Shown: positions 12,901-23,874, counted from the stretch's first letter. The stretch is DNA of 64,000 nt from Argopecten irradians (GCF_041381155.1 NC_091142.1:8303340-8367339), one strand, 5' to 3'. The notes: a model not told the origin generated them from the sequence alone. Numbers and translations: made by a program.

Positions 12901-13025
12901 TATAAAGTCGATACCATTGAGTATACAGTCGATACCATTGAGTATACAGTCGGTACCATTGTGTATACAGTCGGTACCATTGGTATATAGTCGGTACCAT
13001 TAGACATACAGTCGGTACCATTGGT
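10000..13025. repeat. 3-kb minisatellite, 20/21-bp units
   Basis: About 145 head-to-tail copies of GGTACCATTGGTATACAGTC or a 21-bp form with one extra base after ATTG. The first 100 bp is degenerate and the regular array starts near 10,096. Frequent variants replace GGTACCATTG with GGTACAATCG, GATACCATTG or GCTACCATTG. Higher-order structure is visible: a 62-bp trimer recurs about eight times from about 10,900 to 11,410, and a unit of about 104 bp containing GGTCCCATTG recurs three times near 11,607, 11,710 and 11,815. The 20-bp unit holds two palindromic hexamers, GGTACC and GTATAC, with centres 10 bp apart. The unit rarely makes a stop codon, so long spurious open frames occur on both strands. 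I see no evidence of coding. Confidence 0.95.
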
Positions 13026-13139
13026 TTTACGTCACATTCTGTTCAAAGCTCCACAATCCATATAGACTTTGTGTAACTGAGTTGTATCTCATTAAAGCTG
13101 ATACTCAATTTGATTACTTAATATTAGAAAACTTTATGC

Positions 13140-13462
13140 TGATGTGCGTATACATATTGGCACATTACCATCAATATGGTCATAAATACTAATAAAATGA
13201 GATCGTTACGAAGATAATGCAGGATATTGCGGCTGTAAATGCATGTTTACAGTACAAAGTTCACTGGCATACAAGCATAAAATAAATTTGGAACAAAGAA
13301 GGTTTTTCTTTGCTGTGCTAAATCACATGTGTTGTAAACACAATACTTGTCATGTATATATATAGCTGGCAATAGCCTGTTCCAAATCTATCGTTCAGAT
13401 ACTATATATAGGTTATTTAGAATGCCTCCTGCTTCAGCACAGGTGTCTGCGACTTGAAGTTA
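13140..13462. repeat. Right flanking repeat of the minisatellite
   Basis: Direct-repeat partner of 9,655-9,895, ending GCACAGGTGTCTGCGACTTG. It is longer than the left copy because of extra sequence around 13,320-13,410, and it contains one internal block in inverted orientation (13,281-13,314). The minisatellite therefore sits between two copies of the same unique sequence. Confidence 0.6.
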
Positions 13463-14119
13463 AGACATACATATAGTGGATGTGGGGAGGGTTCTTCGCC
13501 TTAGTTTTAGTCTAAACAATTCAAACGTCCAAATACAAACAGTAAACAGTTTTGAATAGTCGACACGAGATAAACAATGTCTTACAGAAGAAATTTGACT
13601 TACGTAGACAAACTCTTGAGTTCAAACGAGTAAGAACATCGGTTGATAGTTTATTCATTTATTTTTAATTTTCAATTATTAATTTATATAGCATTATAAT
13701 GATATCGGATTTTGATTTTAAAAATCATCATGTCTTGTTGTTATATTAAAATGACTTTAAAATCCATTTACGCTATTCTACGAAGCAAAATGTTCATAGA
13801 CCCCAATGTTTATGAAGGGGGGGGGGGGGGGGTATATGATTATCTCTTAACTGACGCACAGGCGCCTGTCACATATCTGGACCTTGGTGAAATACAAGCA
13901 TCATGCAAACCTTCTACTACTCAGATTGTCGTAGATTTAGTAGCTTATTTGTAATCTATATTGTAGAATTACCAGTCATCACATGTTGGAAGTTGCTGAT
14001 TAAGCCGATTTCCTATATACGTTAACAATTTCCCTGACGTTAAGAATATATGTTGATCCATTTTCTAAGATGGTGCATACACATATATTACCGTATTTAA
14101 CTATACGGTCATTTTGGAC
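13463..14119. other. Intergenic DNA with a 16-G run
   Basis: No gene was recognised. A run of 16 G bases lies at 13,817-13,832. Such runs are difficult for sequencing, so the exact length should be treated with caution. Confidence 0.5.
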
Positions 14120-14219
14120 ACAGGGACTTGGCACGAATTCCCAACCAACTATGTATGTGACATGTATTATAGTACATAGTGTATTGACTTTTGGTTGGAA
14201 AGTCTTACCACGTCCCTGT
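14120..14219. mobile_element. 100-bp inverted-repeat element
   Basis: The left end reads ACAGGGACTTGGCACGAATT and then CCCAACCAA. The right end, reverse-complemented, reads ACAGGGACGTGGTAAGACTT and then TCCAACCAA. The arms are about 29 bp with a short centre. There is no coding capacity. Confidence 0.55.
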
Positions 14220-14254
14220 CATTTCGGATACAAATTATAACTGGATCCCTTTAA

Positions 14255-14410
14255 CGACGTACCATGTTTATGAGTGGAGAAGCCCGGAGTACTCAGAGAA
14301 AATTCCCAGCAACCAGTACTGGCAATAAATTTAACGTACGTATACCTCAAGTGATTCGAACTCGCGAACGAGAGGCGGTTGGAGAGATTGTGAACTTGAC
14401 AACCGCGGAA
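14255..14410. repeat. Dispersed repeat fragment (GCCCGGAGTA family)
   Basis: Contains GTGGAGAAGCCCGGAGTACT, a CCAGTACTGGCAA block and GATTCGAACTCGCGAACGAG. The last block looks like the B-box side of a tRNA-derived element. Related blocks (pattern TGGAG-AAA-CCGGAGTACCC-GAG-AAAACCACC) occur at about 16,395, 22,200 and 33,720, so this is one member of a dispersed family. Confidence 0.45.
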
Positions 14411-14814
14411 GACCACAGATCTTAGGTTTATAACTTTTAAATTCCATCTGTATTTATTCAAATATAAAACAGCATCTATGATTTTATAATTGAAATAATA
14501 CTTTTATCTATTTTTCAAAACTGAATTTATAGCCATTTTCGGTACCAGATAACGACATCATATACATGTATGCAGGCACATGCACAGTAGAGCACTTTTT
14601 AAATTGTGAAGAAAATTACATCTCCATAAAAGGGTTACTGAGATCCTTGAAAACATTACTGGCAAAAAGTGTAAATTGGTGATTAAAGGGGACTGTGTTG
14701 AAAAATAATGCAATATATCAACAGAACTCAAATCTTTAATGAGACTTATTCTAATTAACCAATTAGCCTCTATTGATAGAGTCGACTCAATATTATAGGA
14801 TCTACCTACATGCT

Positions 14815-14930
14815 CATCGTACAGGACTAAAATGCACATTTGCCGCAATGCGCAGTGTAACGCGAGGCATATTAGGACGATAGCGGAAACATAAGACGAC
14901 CCGCGTTATTAAAATAAGCATTTCAATTAT
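14815..14930. repeat. Fragment related to the 25.5-kb inverted-repeat element
   Basis: Contains ATAAGACGACCCGCGTTATT, nearly identical to ATAAGACGACCCGCATTAAA inside the element at 25,467-25,879. The ends of that element are not visible here, so this is an internal or truncated fragment. Confidence 0.45.
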
Positions 14931-15800
14931 CTAAATTAAATGAACAATTTATATGTGCATTTTTTTTTATATGAGACACATATGTATAAATCATTTTGCA
15001 TATATTTTAAAGTAAATGTTTAACATGCTTTAGTGGCAATTGATATTTAGTTTATGATTCGAAAATGAATTTTTCGGCAGAGCGAAACTAAAAAAAAATA
15101 GTCACGAATAAGGCGTACATATTCCAATGGTTGAAACAACGATAACAAAATGTTAGTCATACACGGCAAAATGATTTATTTCTGTCAATTACCAAATTTA
15201 ACAAAAAAAGATTTTTGAAACACATACGATTTCACTTGACTATTCGGGTGTATGAAGGGGGATAACTCTGAAAACCTTGGCTCGGTTGTGTAGTACACAC
15301 CTCCAGAATCAACCAATCATAATCGCCGTTACAAAAATATCGTCGTAACACATGGATTGAACCTTTGGCATGACTGCCAGGTAGGCAACATTGACAGGTG
15401 AACCGGCGAGATCATTCCTAATTACAGGTACACCTCACTCACCTGGGAAATTGACAACAACGTAATATAAGTAATTATAAGGTGAGCTGTCCGCACGATA
15501 CATACATCTTAGCTTGAGGAAACTGGCCATAAAAGTTAATTTACATATGACAGTACAACTTTTCACATTTTGATACAGCAATTGTCACGCACTATGTCAT
15601 ATATATATACATTAATGTACACCTGATGTTATTGTCATGCACATTGTCTGTTACTAAATCGAAAGTAAATTTTCAAATTCAACATGCATTAAAGTGCTAT
15701 GTCAACATGTACTGTATACAATGTAAATGCATTATATGTATGTTCTGTGAGTCGGACATGTATGTACAGTGTAACTAGCATCATTTTTGTCTGTTCTTTG
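14931..15800. other. Intergenic DNA, nothing recognised
   Basis: AT-rich sequence without a supported gene, RNA or repeat. Confidence 0.4.
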
Positions 15801-16260
15801 TAGAGGCCAAGACATGTATATTGAAGTCATATAATCCACCACTGGCACATGTCAGAAACTCCAAATGTGACAATATAGATTAACCGCACAAGTCTAGTGT
15901 TTTTCTTATGTAGGTCAAGGGTCAAAGTATAGGTTACAGTGACCTAATTTTGGTACAGGACACTGCTCATCCATGAATACATGTGACCCATGAAATGTAT
16001 GTGTATACATCATCTACATATCAGCAGTACTGTATAAAATTCCATTAACAATTTTAGAAGTCTCAAGGAAAATATAAAAGCTTTGATGTAGGTCAAAGGT
16101 CGAAATGTAGGTCAGATTTAAGTTTTGAAATGGGATACACAACTATGCCTACATGTTCCAATGTAATGTAAGGAGACTAGCCTGATTAAGCCTTATATTG
16201 ATTAATGTCAAAGGTCATATTGCAGGTCAAAGTGACCTAATTTTTGTGTGAAACATACAG
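15800..16260. repeat. Degenerate repeat rich in AGGTCA half-sites
   Basis: Three loosely similar blocks carry AGGTCAAGGGTCAAA, AGGTCAAAGGTCGAA and AAAGGTCATATTGCAGGTCA, two of them followed by GTGACCTAATTTT. The pattern is that of an old tandem or dispersed repeat. AGGTCA is also the nuclear-receptor half-site, but no function can be claimed from presence alone. Confidence 0.45.
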
Positions 16261-16374
16261 ATCCTCTCAGGTATGTCTATAACTCCAATATTTAAGACTG
16301 CGTGAACAAAACAAACTATAAATGGATGAGCAGTTTGACTTAATTTTCTTGTTTTACATCATATATGTACAGCC

Positions 16375-16560
16375 AATGTCATTTAAGGATATGCAAGGAG
16401 GTGGAGAAAAGCTGGAATGCCCAGAGAAAAACCACCAACCTACTGGTGACTATCTTGTATGGCTTTTGAACTAATGTAACATAGGTGGAGAGCTACGTAG
16501 TGATAATATGCTGGAACACCTTAACTACTTGGCCACCACAGCTCCGTATGTTGATGTATA
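16375..16560. repeat. Dispersed repeat fragment (GGAGTACCC-like family)
   Basis: Contains GGTGGAGAAAAGCTGGAATG and CCCAGAGAAAAACCACCAAC, matching in order the family seen at 14,260 and 22,200. No coding frame is present. Confidence 0.4.
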
Positions 16561-16741
16561 GACAAAAAACATACACAGTACTCTGATCTCTCAAAGTTAT
16601 ACTTCCCTTCATTTCATCCATGAGACGGAGTAAAAGGAAGGGAAGTAACTCTAATACTTCTAGTTGAAGGACAGACTAAATGCAAAAATTAAGTTCCTCC
16701 TCACTCCACTGTTACTGAGGAATATTGCAATAAATAACTTG

Positions 16742-16825
16742 TTCACCCCTGAAATTTGATAATGGACTGGTCTAGTCTTTAATTTAGAAGAGTCTAAATG
16801 TGTCTCCAGGGGTGAATGAGTTAAT
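16742..16825. mobile_element. 80-bp inverted-repeat element, copy 1
   Basis: Ends are TTCACCCCTGAAATTTG at the left and CAGGGGTGAATGAGTTAA at the right, with an internal GGACTGGTCTAGTCTTTAAT and GAAGAGTCTAAATGTGTCT. Three relatives occur in eIF3C introns at about 27,837-27,921, 37,855-37,930 and 39,122-39,196 (truncated). All are about 80 bp, so this is a very short non-autonomous family. Confidence 0.65.
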
Positions 16826-16961
16826 TAGTAAAGATTAAATGTACATGAAGTTGACCATGTTCTCATTCTGTTTGTATTTTTTTAAGTTCTGAAACGTTTA
16901 GTACTTCTTCAACGTCATTGACAATTATTTCAGCAGAATTTCCAGTTGACCGAAAAACAAA

Positions 16962-19900
16962 ATGGCAGACTCTGGAGATGGCAGCCCTGACCTTGTCATA
17001 AGGACACCCTGTATACACAGTATACCCATGTCCAAGGGACGCTACTCTGTTTATCTTAAACTTGAGAACCTTCAGATACCAGGATCTTTCAAACAGAGGG
17101 GAATCAGCCATTTCTGTAAAAAGGTAATAAAATACCATATTCCATAATTTTACCCAATAAGGGTCCTTTTCCTATTTGAGTACTGCCTCCAATTGGAGGC
17201 CAATAAGTTCACTAAGTAATGGTTTAATTTCAATATTTATTGAATTCACACTGAAAATATGAATACTATAATGTTGTTTTGTTTTATTCTTTTTCATATT
17301 CATTTTTGCTTTACTTTGTGCAGTAAACCTGTCTGGTCTGAATTGGTCCCGTTAACACCAAAATCAGAAAAATGTTTTTTAACACACAATTAAGATCCTA
17401 TAAATGTAAAATTGTCATTTTCACGATTTTCTCTGTGATACAGGCAGTAAAGAATGGCGCCACCCGATTCGTTTGTGCCTCCGGAGGAAATGCAGGACTG
17501 GCCGTGGCATACTCTGCCCATTGTCTTAATGTACCAGCAACCATAGTACTACCAACAACAACTCCGGACTTAGTCGCTGATAAAGTCAGAGACATGGTAA
17601 CCATTGTTTACAATTTCTGTTGTCATGGAAACTACCGCCATCATGTTTAATTGTTATAGAATGTTTTGTTATGAAATTGTTTTTTATGGTTTAGGAAATT
17701 ATCGTTTTTTGGTTGATTGGAAGACAAGATGGACAACATATGTGACCATCTTGGATTTGTGGCCTTCTTGGATTTTGACACTTCGAGGAAAAAACAGAAA
17801 AGCAGAAAAAGGCCCCTATTTCCTTTGACCTAGATAGATAATACAGGAGTTTCGAGATCCCAAAACAATATGGGTAAAGTATTATTTCCCATCGATAAGT
17901 CCCGCCTTCCTATGATTTTGACGTCACGAAACTCACATCAAATAATGACGTCATAATCACCGGATGGTGGGACTAATCGATGGTAAATTATACTTTACCC
18001 ACCCCATTTTGGGATCTCGAGACCCCCCTTCTATGGTGGCACTAAGATCCCTCGGAGGTGGCAAAGAAAATTTGGTCATTGTATTGAAGAGATAAAAATA
18101 AGAATAAAAAAAAATCACAAGTCATTCAATGCAGCTTAAGGGTAACTTATCTATAGCAGGGGTGTGGCCATTTCTGATGGATTTCAGTTTTCTATTTTCT
18201 TTTTTTTCCACTTCAGGGGGCGATTGTGGAAGTATATGGGAGTGTATGGAATGAAAGTAATGAATATGCCCAGAAACTGGCTACAGACCCTGGTAAGTAA
18301 GAGTTACCTCCCCTTGATAAATATTTATGAATTTAACTGGAGATAACTTCTTGTCAAGAGTATAATGCTAGCTGGCATACTGGTACATTTGGAGAAAATG
18401 AAACTAAATAATGAATCCAGTAATAAGGTCAGAATGATAAGAAGCAATACATTAAAAATTTAACATGCATCTATGAAGGCATTTACATAACAATTACATT
18501 TTTCACTATTCAGAAAACAAATATATTTCCATTTTTTTTCATTTTGTCATCATGATACTGCTTCAAATGAAGGAGTTTCTTTTTTTTATTCAGTGGTTTG
18601 GATTTAAAACATATTTCATTAATTTACAGGCTGTGTGTATGTACACCCGTTTGACCATCCAGATGTTTGGTGAGAATCCTGATTCCCTTACAAAAGTGCA
18701 AGTAGAAATAAAATCAACCATATCTTGGCTCATTCTTTGCTCATTAAACATTAATTCACAGTAAACATACCGTATTTCCTATGAGACACATTATCACGTC
18801 GTGATTCACATGTGAAAGACTGGCAAGTTCATGTCATATGGAATACAATACCAATGTTGTAAGCTTCAAAAAATTGCAAAAGTTTTTAACATTCAATTTA
18901 AATGGTTAAGTCCATTGAATGGGAGGAAATTTACATAACTTCAACTCCTTCTCGAGACAAGGGAAAGAGTGCTTATAGGGGGAGGGGTGCTTTTAGGGGG
19001 AGGGGTGCTTTTAGGGGGAGAGGTGCTAATACCTACCAGCAAGGACTGATAACTCTTAAAATGCAAATACAGCGTATGGAGGTAGGGACATTCATTTCTT
19101 AGAGATTTCTATTTTTAATTTCAGGGAAGGACACAGCCCAATGATAACGGAAGCCAAAGAGCAGATGCCTTGCTGTCCTGATGTCGTGGTGACGTCGGTC
19201 GGGGGCGGTGGACTGTTAACAGGAGTCGTACAGGGCATGTGGAGTGCAGGCTGGAAGGACATACCTGTGATTGCCATGGAAACCGAGGGGGCTGAAAGCT
19301 ACAAAAAGGCGGTAGAAGCAGGAAAGCTAGTAACTTTACCTGCAATTACCAGGTACCTTCATACTAACTTTACATCTGAGGTGATTTGGTCTTCTTTGAA
19401 GATCTTTCTATTTGAAGTTTGTTTATAAAAGAAGATACATATTCTAGCTCTCTTGGCAACTTCTTCCTATTTGAAGGAAATTTATGTGAGAATATGTTTA
19501 AGTATTTTTTACTATTTTCAGTGTTGCTAAAAGTCTAGGATCGTTAACTGTATGTGCTGCATCCCTTGAAAAATCCACACAACATAAAATCTACCCGGCG
19601 TTAGTTACAGATGAACAGGCTGTTGGTGCATGTATTAAATTCTCAGGTGAGTAGAGAAGTGGTCAAATTCAGGCAAGGTATACAGTCAAAAGCTTTATCT
19701 CTGGGTCACATATACCAAACAGTTTAGGTGTCTGACATTCTACCACTAGCCTTCCACCCCTGGTTTACAGTGGCTGAGTGGTTAAGTTGTCTGACATTCC
19801 ACCACTAGCTGTCTACCCCTGGTTCACAGTGGCTGAGTGGTTAAGGTGTCTGACATTCTACCAATAAACCTCCACCTCTGGGTCACAATTGCTGATTGGT

Positions 19901-20689
19901 TAAGGTGTCTGACATTCTACCACTAGCCGTCCACCCCTGGTTCACAGTGGCTGTGTGGTTAAGGTGTCTGACATTCTACCACTAGCCTTCCACCCCTGGT
20001 TTACAGTGGCTGAGTGGTTAAGTTGTCTGACATTCCACCACTAGTTGTCTACCCCTGGTTCACAGTGGCTGAGTGGTTAAGGTGTCTGACATTCTACCAC
20101 TAGTCCTCCACCTGTTGGTCTTAGTGGCTGGAGTGTCTAAGGTAACAGATATTCTATGACTTGCCCCCCACCTCACAATATCAGAGATTTATAGAATTTT
20201 GATTGTCTATTTCATATCTGAGATATTGATATAATCTTTCAAGATTTAAATGATATTGATTTTTGCATTCTGAGGAAATGCATTACAGTTATTTTAATAG
20301 CAGTAAAATCTCATTTGCTCTTGAATTATTCATCTGAAGTCCTATTTCATTTGTGATCTTCTCAGAAGATCCAGAATAAGAAGGGCTACAAATTGAGGAA
20401 TTGACAAAGGTCTTGTAGAAATAGAAGAGGGCATATAAAGTTAGGCTCGGGATATCCGTAAACATGTTGATGAGTGATAAATGATAAACAATTTATGATT
20501 TTAGAGGACCACAGGATGTTGGTGGAGCCCGCATGTGGTGCCAGTCTAGCGGCGGTGTACAGTGATGTCATTCCCCGCCTACAGAAGGAGGGTAAACTCG
20601 GCAACGTAGACTCGATCCTCGTTATAGTATGTGGTGGGAGTGCCGTCACCATTGATAAACTCCAAGAACGATACGGACTACAATCATAG
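16962..20689 (+). CDS. SDS: L-serine dehydratase / L-threonine deaminase (7 exons)
   Basis: Exons: 16962-17123, 17444-17596, 18217-18292, 18630-18669, 19125-19352, 19522-19646 and 20505-20689. All introns are GT/AG and the phases join to 969 bp, giving 322 residues plus a stop, close to the roughly 328 residues of vertebrate SDS. It is a fold-type II PLP enzyme of the cytosol that converts L-serine to pyruvate and L-threonine to 2-oxobutyrate, releasing ammonia. The PLP-binding lysine is K44 in GSFKQRG. The phosphate-binding loop SGGNAG is in exon 2, a glycine-rich SVGGGGL is in exon 5, EPACGASLAAVY starts exon 7 and VCGGS lies near the C-terminus. The start is the first ATG of an ORF opening MADSGDGSPDLVIRTPCIHS, which lines up with the family's N-terminus. 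No disruption was seen. The SDSL paralogue cannot be excluded. Confidence 0.93.
18964..19027. repeat. G-rich 19-bp minisatellite in SDS intron 4
   Basis: About 3.3 copies of GTGCTTTTAGGGGGAGGGG at a 19-bp period, starting near 18,969, 18,988 and 19,007. It lies roughly 100 bp before SDS exon 5 (19,125). The four or more G runs on the + strand fit a G-quadruplex pattern in the pre-mRNA strand. Confidence 0.7.
19684..20165 (+). repeat. 59-bp tandem array with tRNA-like A box, SDS intron 6
   Basis: About eight units at a 59-bp period. The landmark TGGCTGAGTGGTTAAG starts near 19,771, 19,830, 19,890 (degraded), 19,948, 20,007, 20,066 and 20,125. The block beginning 19,771 is repeated at 20,007 (236 bp, four units), so a higher-order duplication took place. 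TGGCTGAGTGG fits the RNA polymerase III A-box pattern and closely resembles the 5' part of tRNA-Ser/Leu. A partial B box (CTGGTTCACA) lies about 46 bp downstream in each unit, a spacing typical of long-variable-arm tRNAs. It lacks paired acceptor stems, so it is not an intact tRNA gene. Confidence 0.8.
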
Positions 20690-20950
20690 TGTGATCATAG
20701 TGTGAAAAACTTTTAGCACTATTGAATGTTATATACATTTCTTCCTATATACATGTATATTTTTAATTGTTTGATTTTAAAATATCTTTACCATTTATCG
20801 TAACAATAGAATTGAATATACAGTTTTAGTCCCTCTAGACTATATATGACCAATCTTGTACACGACCACTCCTTTCAAATGACTGATTTTTTAGGCATGG
20901 ACGTTATTCAACCGTAAACTATCTCCTGTCAACGACCACCCTTCATAAAC

Positions 20951-20956
20951 AATAAA
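20951..20956 (+). terminator. Candidate SDS polyadenylation signal
   Basis: AATAAA about 260 nt after the SDS stop codon, followed by a second overlapping AATAAAA. It is the first canonical hexamer seen downstream. No transcript evidence is available. Confidence 0.35.
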
Positions 20957-20959
20957 AAT

Positions 20960-22134
20960 AAAATTTCATGAAATGTACATAAGAGAAAATTTCACTAATG
21001 ACGCCAAGGTCACTTGATCACAAAAATTTCCCCCGCAAAAATATTTTGTGATTATACGAACTGTGTATGAAGAAATATCAATCATGAAAATAACTCCACC
21101 ATGAAAGTTTAATGCTTGTAATTGGCACTCACAAAGATATCCACTTTTATATTACATGTAACTGTTTCTATGTACAAGTATATTGTTTGATTTCACGAAC
21201 ATAATCATCTTTATTGTTAATTTTAACAACAAGGATACTGTGTAGTAGCTAGTTTTTATTTCTGGGGATCAAATTTCGATATATTCAACTAGTCAAGTTC
21301 ATTTCCATAAATATATTAAATACTCGCAAATCAATTAAAAGAATGAAAAGTACAATAATCTATTTAGATGATTAATTTTAGAAATTAAAAAACAGATGAA
21401 TATATCTCCCTGGGTGTAAGTATGAAAAGTAACTTGTGAAATTGTCTTCCCACAAAGTTGAATAAGTATACAGTATGTCCATATAATGTATCACAGCTAA
21501 GTAACAAACGCTGCTTGAAAAATATTGATACAACAACCATTCACTTTGTTCCAAGACCGATGAAGATTGTGTTATGTAATTTGATTGTAATTTAATTTTG
21601 TATTCGATATATTTTGATGTTTCGTTTGGAATTTGTTTTGAGAATTATTACAATGTTTGTATCATCACACAGTGTATTATTTATAATTTTGCTTGTTGTA
21701 TTTACTGGATGGAAGAATGAAGAAGGCTGGAGTCATGGATAGAAGTTACAATGTACTACTGCCATGACATTTGTGTGTGTGCGTGTTCGCAGATAACCAA
21801 TTATGCTGTCAAGCATTTTTGTGTTAATAGACATTAACTGCAGGATAAAATTAATCCCGCCCTATATCTGGTTGTATGTAGACAATTTCTGTGATGAATC
21901 ACTAATATCAGTCCCAGATAATATCATTTGTGTTAAATTATCGCTAATTCAAATAGTTTAATATAAGGTATGAATTAATGTAACAAAATTCAATGATGTA
22001 TTTTAATATATTTTAAAACTACCTCTTTAACTCGACCTGCAGGAGACCAGTTAAAAGTTGAAGGAATACGGAATATATTTGAGTGATTCGCAGTGGCATG
22101 GTCTTCCAGTCAAAAACTATAATCTCGATCGAAT
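20960..22134. other. Intergenic DNA downstream of SDS
   Basis: No gene or well-bounded repeat was recognised. Part of it may be SDS 3' UTR. Confidence 0.4.
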
Positions 22135-22139
22135 TATGA

Positions 22140-22290
22140 TTGGTTTGTTTAGTATGTCCTATTAATAGCCAGGGTCATGTAAGGACGTGCCAGGCTTGAT
22201 TATGGAGGAAAACCGGAGTACCCGGAGTAAAACCACCGACCAGTGATCAATACCTGGCAACTGTCCCACATGGGATTCAACACTAGACAT
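22140..22290. mobile_element. SINE-like dispersed repeat
   Basis: Begins TTTGTTTAGTATGTCCTATT and contains GGGTCATGTAAGGACG, the same module as at 1,494-1,550. It continues into GGAAAACCGGAGTACCCGGA, AAAACCACCGACCAGTGATC and CTGTCCCACATGGGATTC. The last part matches the GGAGTACCC family at 14,260, 16,395 and 33,720, which links the two modules into one composite repeat. Confidence 0.6.
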
Positions 22291-22804
22291 TATTTGTCTA
22301 TGATATTTGATAGTAATATACACATACTGTTTAAGTGAATTATGTATTACTACATGTATGTATACACACATCACGTTTCTATCTGAATTGTACTTTTCAC
22401 CAAATGATGACAATGTACATTTAATTTTTAAATAATTTTAAACTTATTGTAAACTCTGCTTATAAATTACATTATTGATATTGATTTTATTTCAACTTGC
22501 GTTTCTATTTTATATTAACATATCCGGTGTTAAAAATACCGAAAAAGAAAGTGTCCTAAATAAATGATTTATAAAATATTTTGTTTCTTTTTAGCTTACC
22601 TGGTTTTACTGTGACGTCTGTCAATAATCAGGAATCATGACCGCTGGTCAGAATTTAACCCAATTTGACTACACAATTGATTTCTAACCAACAGTATATA
22701 TTTAAACATTATAAACTAAAATGTATATGTTTTGTAGGTTAGAAATTCGTGCCAGGTCTCAGAGAATTTGACTGGTAGCTAGAATCCTTGTGAGGTGGGA
22801 AATT

Positions 22805-23632
22805 GTAACAAGGGCCCAATGGGCCCGAATCGCTCAACTGCTATCTGGTAATCATGCATGGTTCATAATAGGAGAGTGAAAAAGAATTTATATCATGGCC
22901 AAGCACGTTAGAGGCCCCTTTGCCTTTTGGTTATTAAGAAGAAGTCGTTTAAAGATTTTAGCCTATTTGACTCCTGTGACTTGAATAAAAGTCAAGGTCA
23001 TTCATTAGAACGAAACTTTGTAGCACTTCATCCCAACATGTCACCGACTCAATATCAGGTCCCTAGGCCTCTTGGTTATTAAGAAGTCATTCAAATATTT
23101 TAGCCTATTTGACCCCAGTGACATTGAACGCAAGTCAAGGTCATTCATTTGAACAAACTTTGTAGACCTTCATTCCAACATGCCATATGCCCAATATCAG
23201 GTCAGTTGTTTTAAAATTGAAGCCTATTTAACCCCTGTGACCTTGAATCAAGGTCAAAGTCATTCATTTGAACAAACTTTGTAGCCCTTCATCCCAGCAT
23301 GCCACAGGCCTAATATCGGGTCCCTAGGCCTCTTGGTTATGAAGCAGAAATCTTATCAAAATATTTCAGCCTAGTTGACCCCTGTGACCTTGAATGAAGG
23401 TCAAGGTCATTCATTTGTACAAACTTAGTAGCTCTTCATCCCAGCATGTCACAGGCCCAATTTCAGGTCTCTAGGACTTTTTTATCAAGAAGAAGTCTGT
23501 TTAAGACCTATTTGACTCCTGTGACCTTGAATGAAGGTCAAGGTCATTCATTTGAACAAACTTTGTTGCCCTTTATCCCAGCATGTCACATGCCAAATTT
23601 CAGGACTCTAGGTCTCCAGGTTTTTGTTTAAA
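22805..23632. repeat. Tandem repeat, ~165-bp units, ~5 copies
   Basis: Units share, in order, CCTATTTGACCCCTGTGACC, TTGAATGAAGGTCAAGGTCA, TTCATTTGAACAAACTTTG, CTTCATCCCAGCATG and, in most, CAGGTCCCTAGGCCTCTTGG. The array is preceded by GGGCCCAATGGGCCCGAATC, an imperfect palindrome. An isolated relative lies in an eIF3C intron at 26,840-26,950. Each unit carries TCAAGGTCA or a one-base variant, the extended half-site recognised by monomeric nuclear receptors of the ERR/NR5A type. Confidence 0.8.
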
Positions 23633-23679
23633 TGGAAAAGTTGACGCCGGATGGCTCACATTATTGAGCATCCACACAA

Positions 23680-23872
23680 CTGTAAACCTGATTATTTTAG
23701 CGGTACTTTTATTTTAGAGCTGTCTTTAAAGCACTTATTCATGTACAATGCTGTAAAATGGTATTTCTGGTATGAAACCACCGAATTGCATTAAATTATA
23801 TCCACACTAATTAATACTAATTTATAGTATTTTTTTTTTTGTGCATTAGCACTAAAATAAGTATGTTTACAG
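23680..23872. mobile_element. Inverted-repeat element, family A, copy 1
   Basis: The ends are CTGTAAACCTGATTATTTTA and, reverse-complemented, CTGTAAACATACTTATTTTA, about 23 bp in all. A second copy lies at 53,340-53,537 with shared internal blocks (GCTGTCTTTRAAG, TTCATGTA, CCACAGAATT-like, TAAATTAT). There is no coding capacity. Confidence 0.65.
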
Positions 23873-23874
23873 CA

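Noticed and set aside
19684..20165. Functional tRNA genes
   Set aside because: A-box-like sequence is present, but there is no paired acceptor stem, complete B box or anticodon arm.
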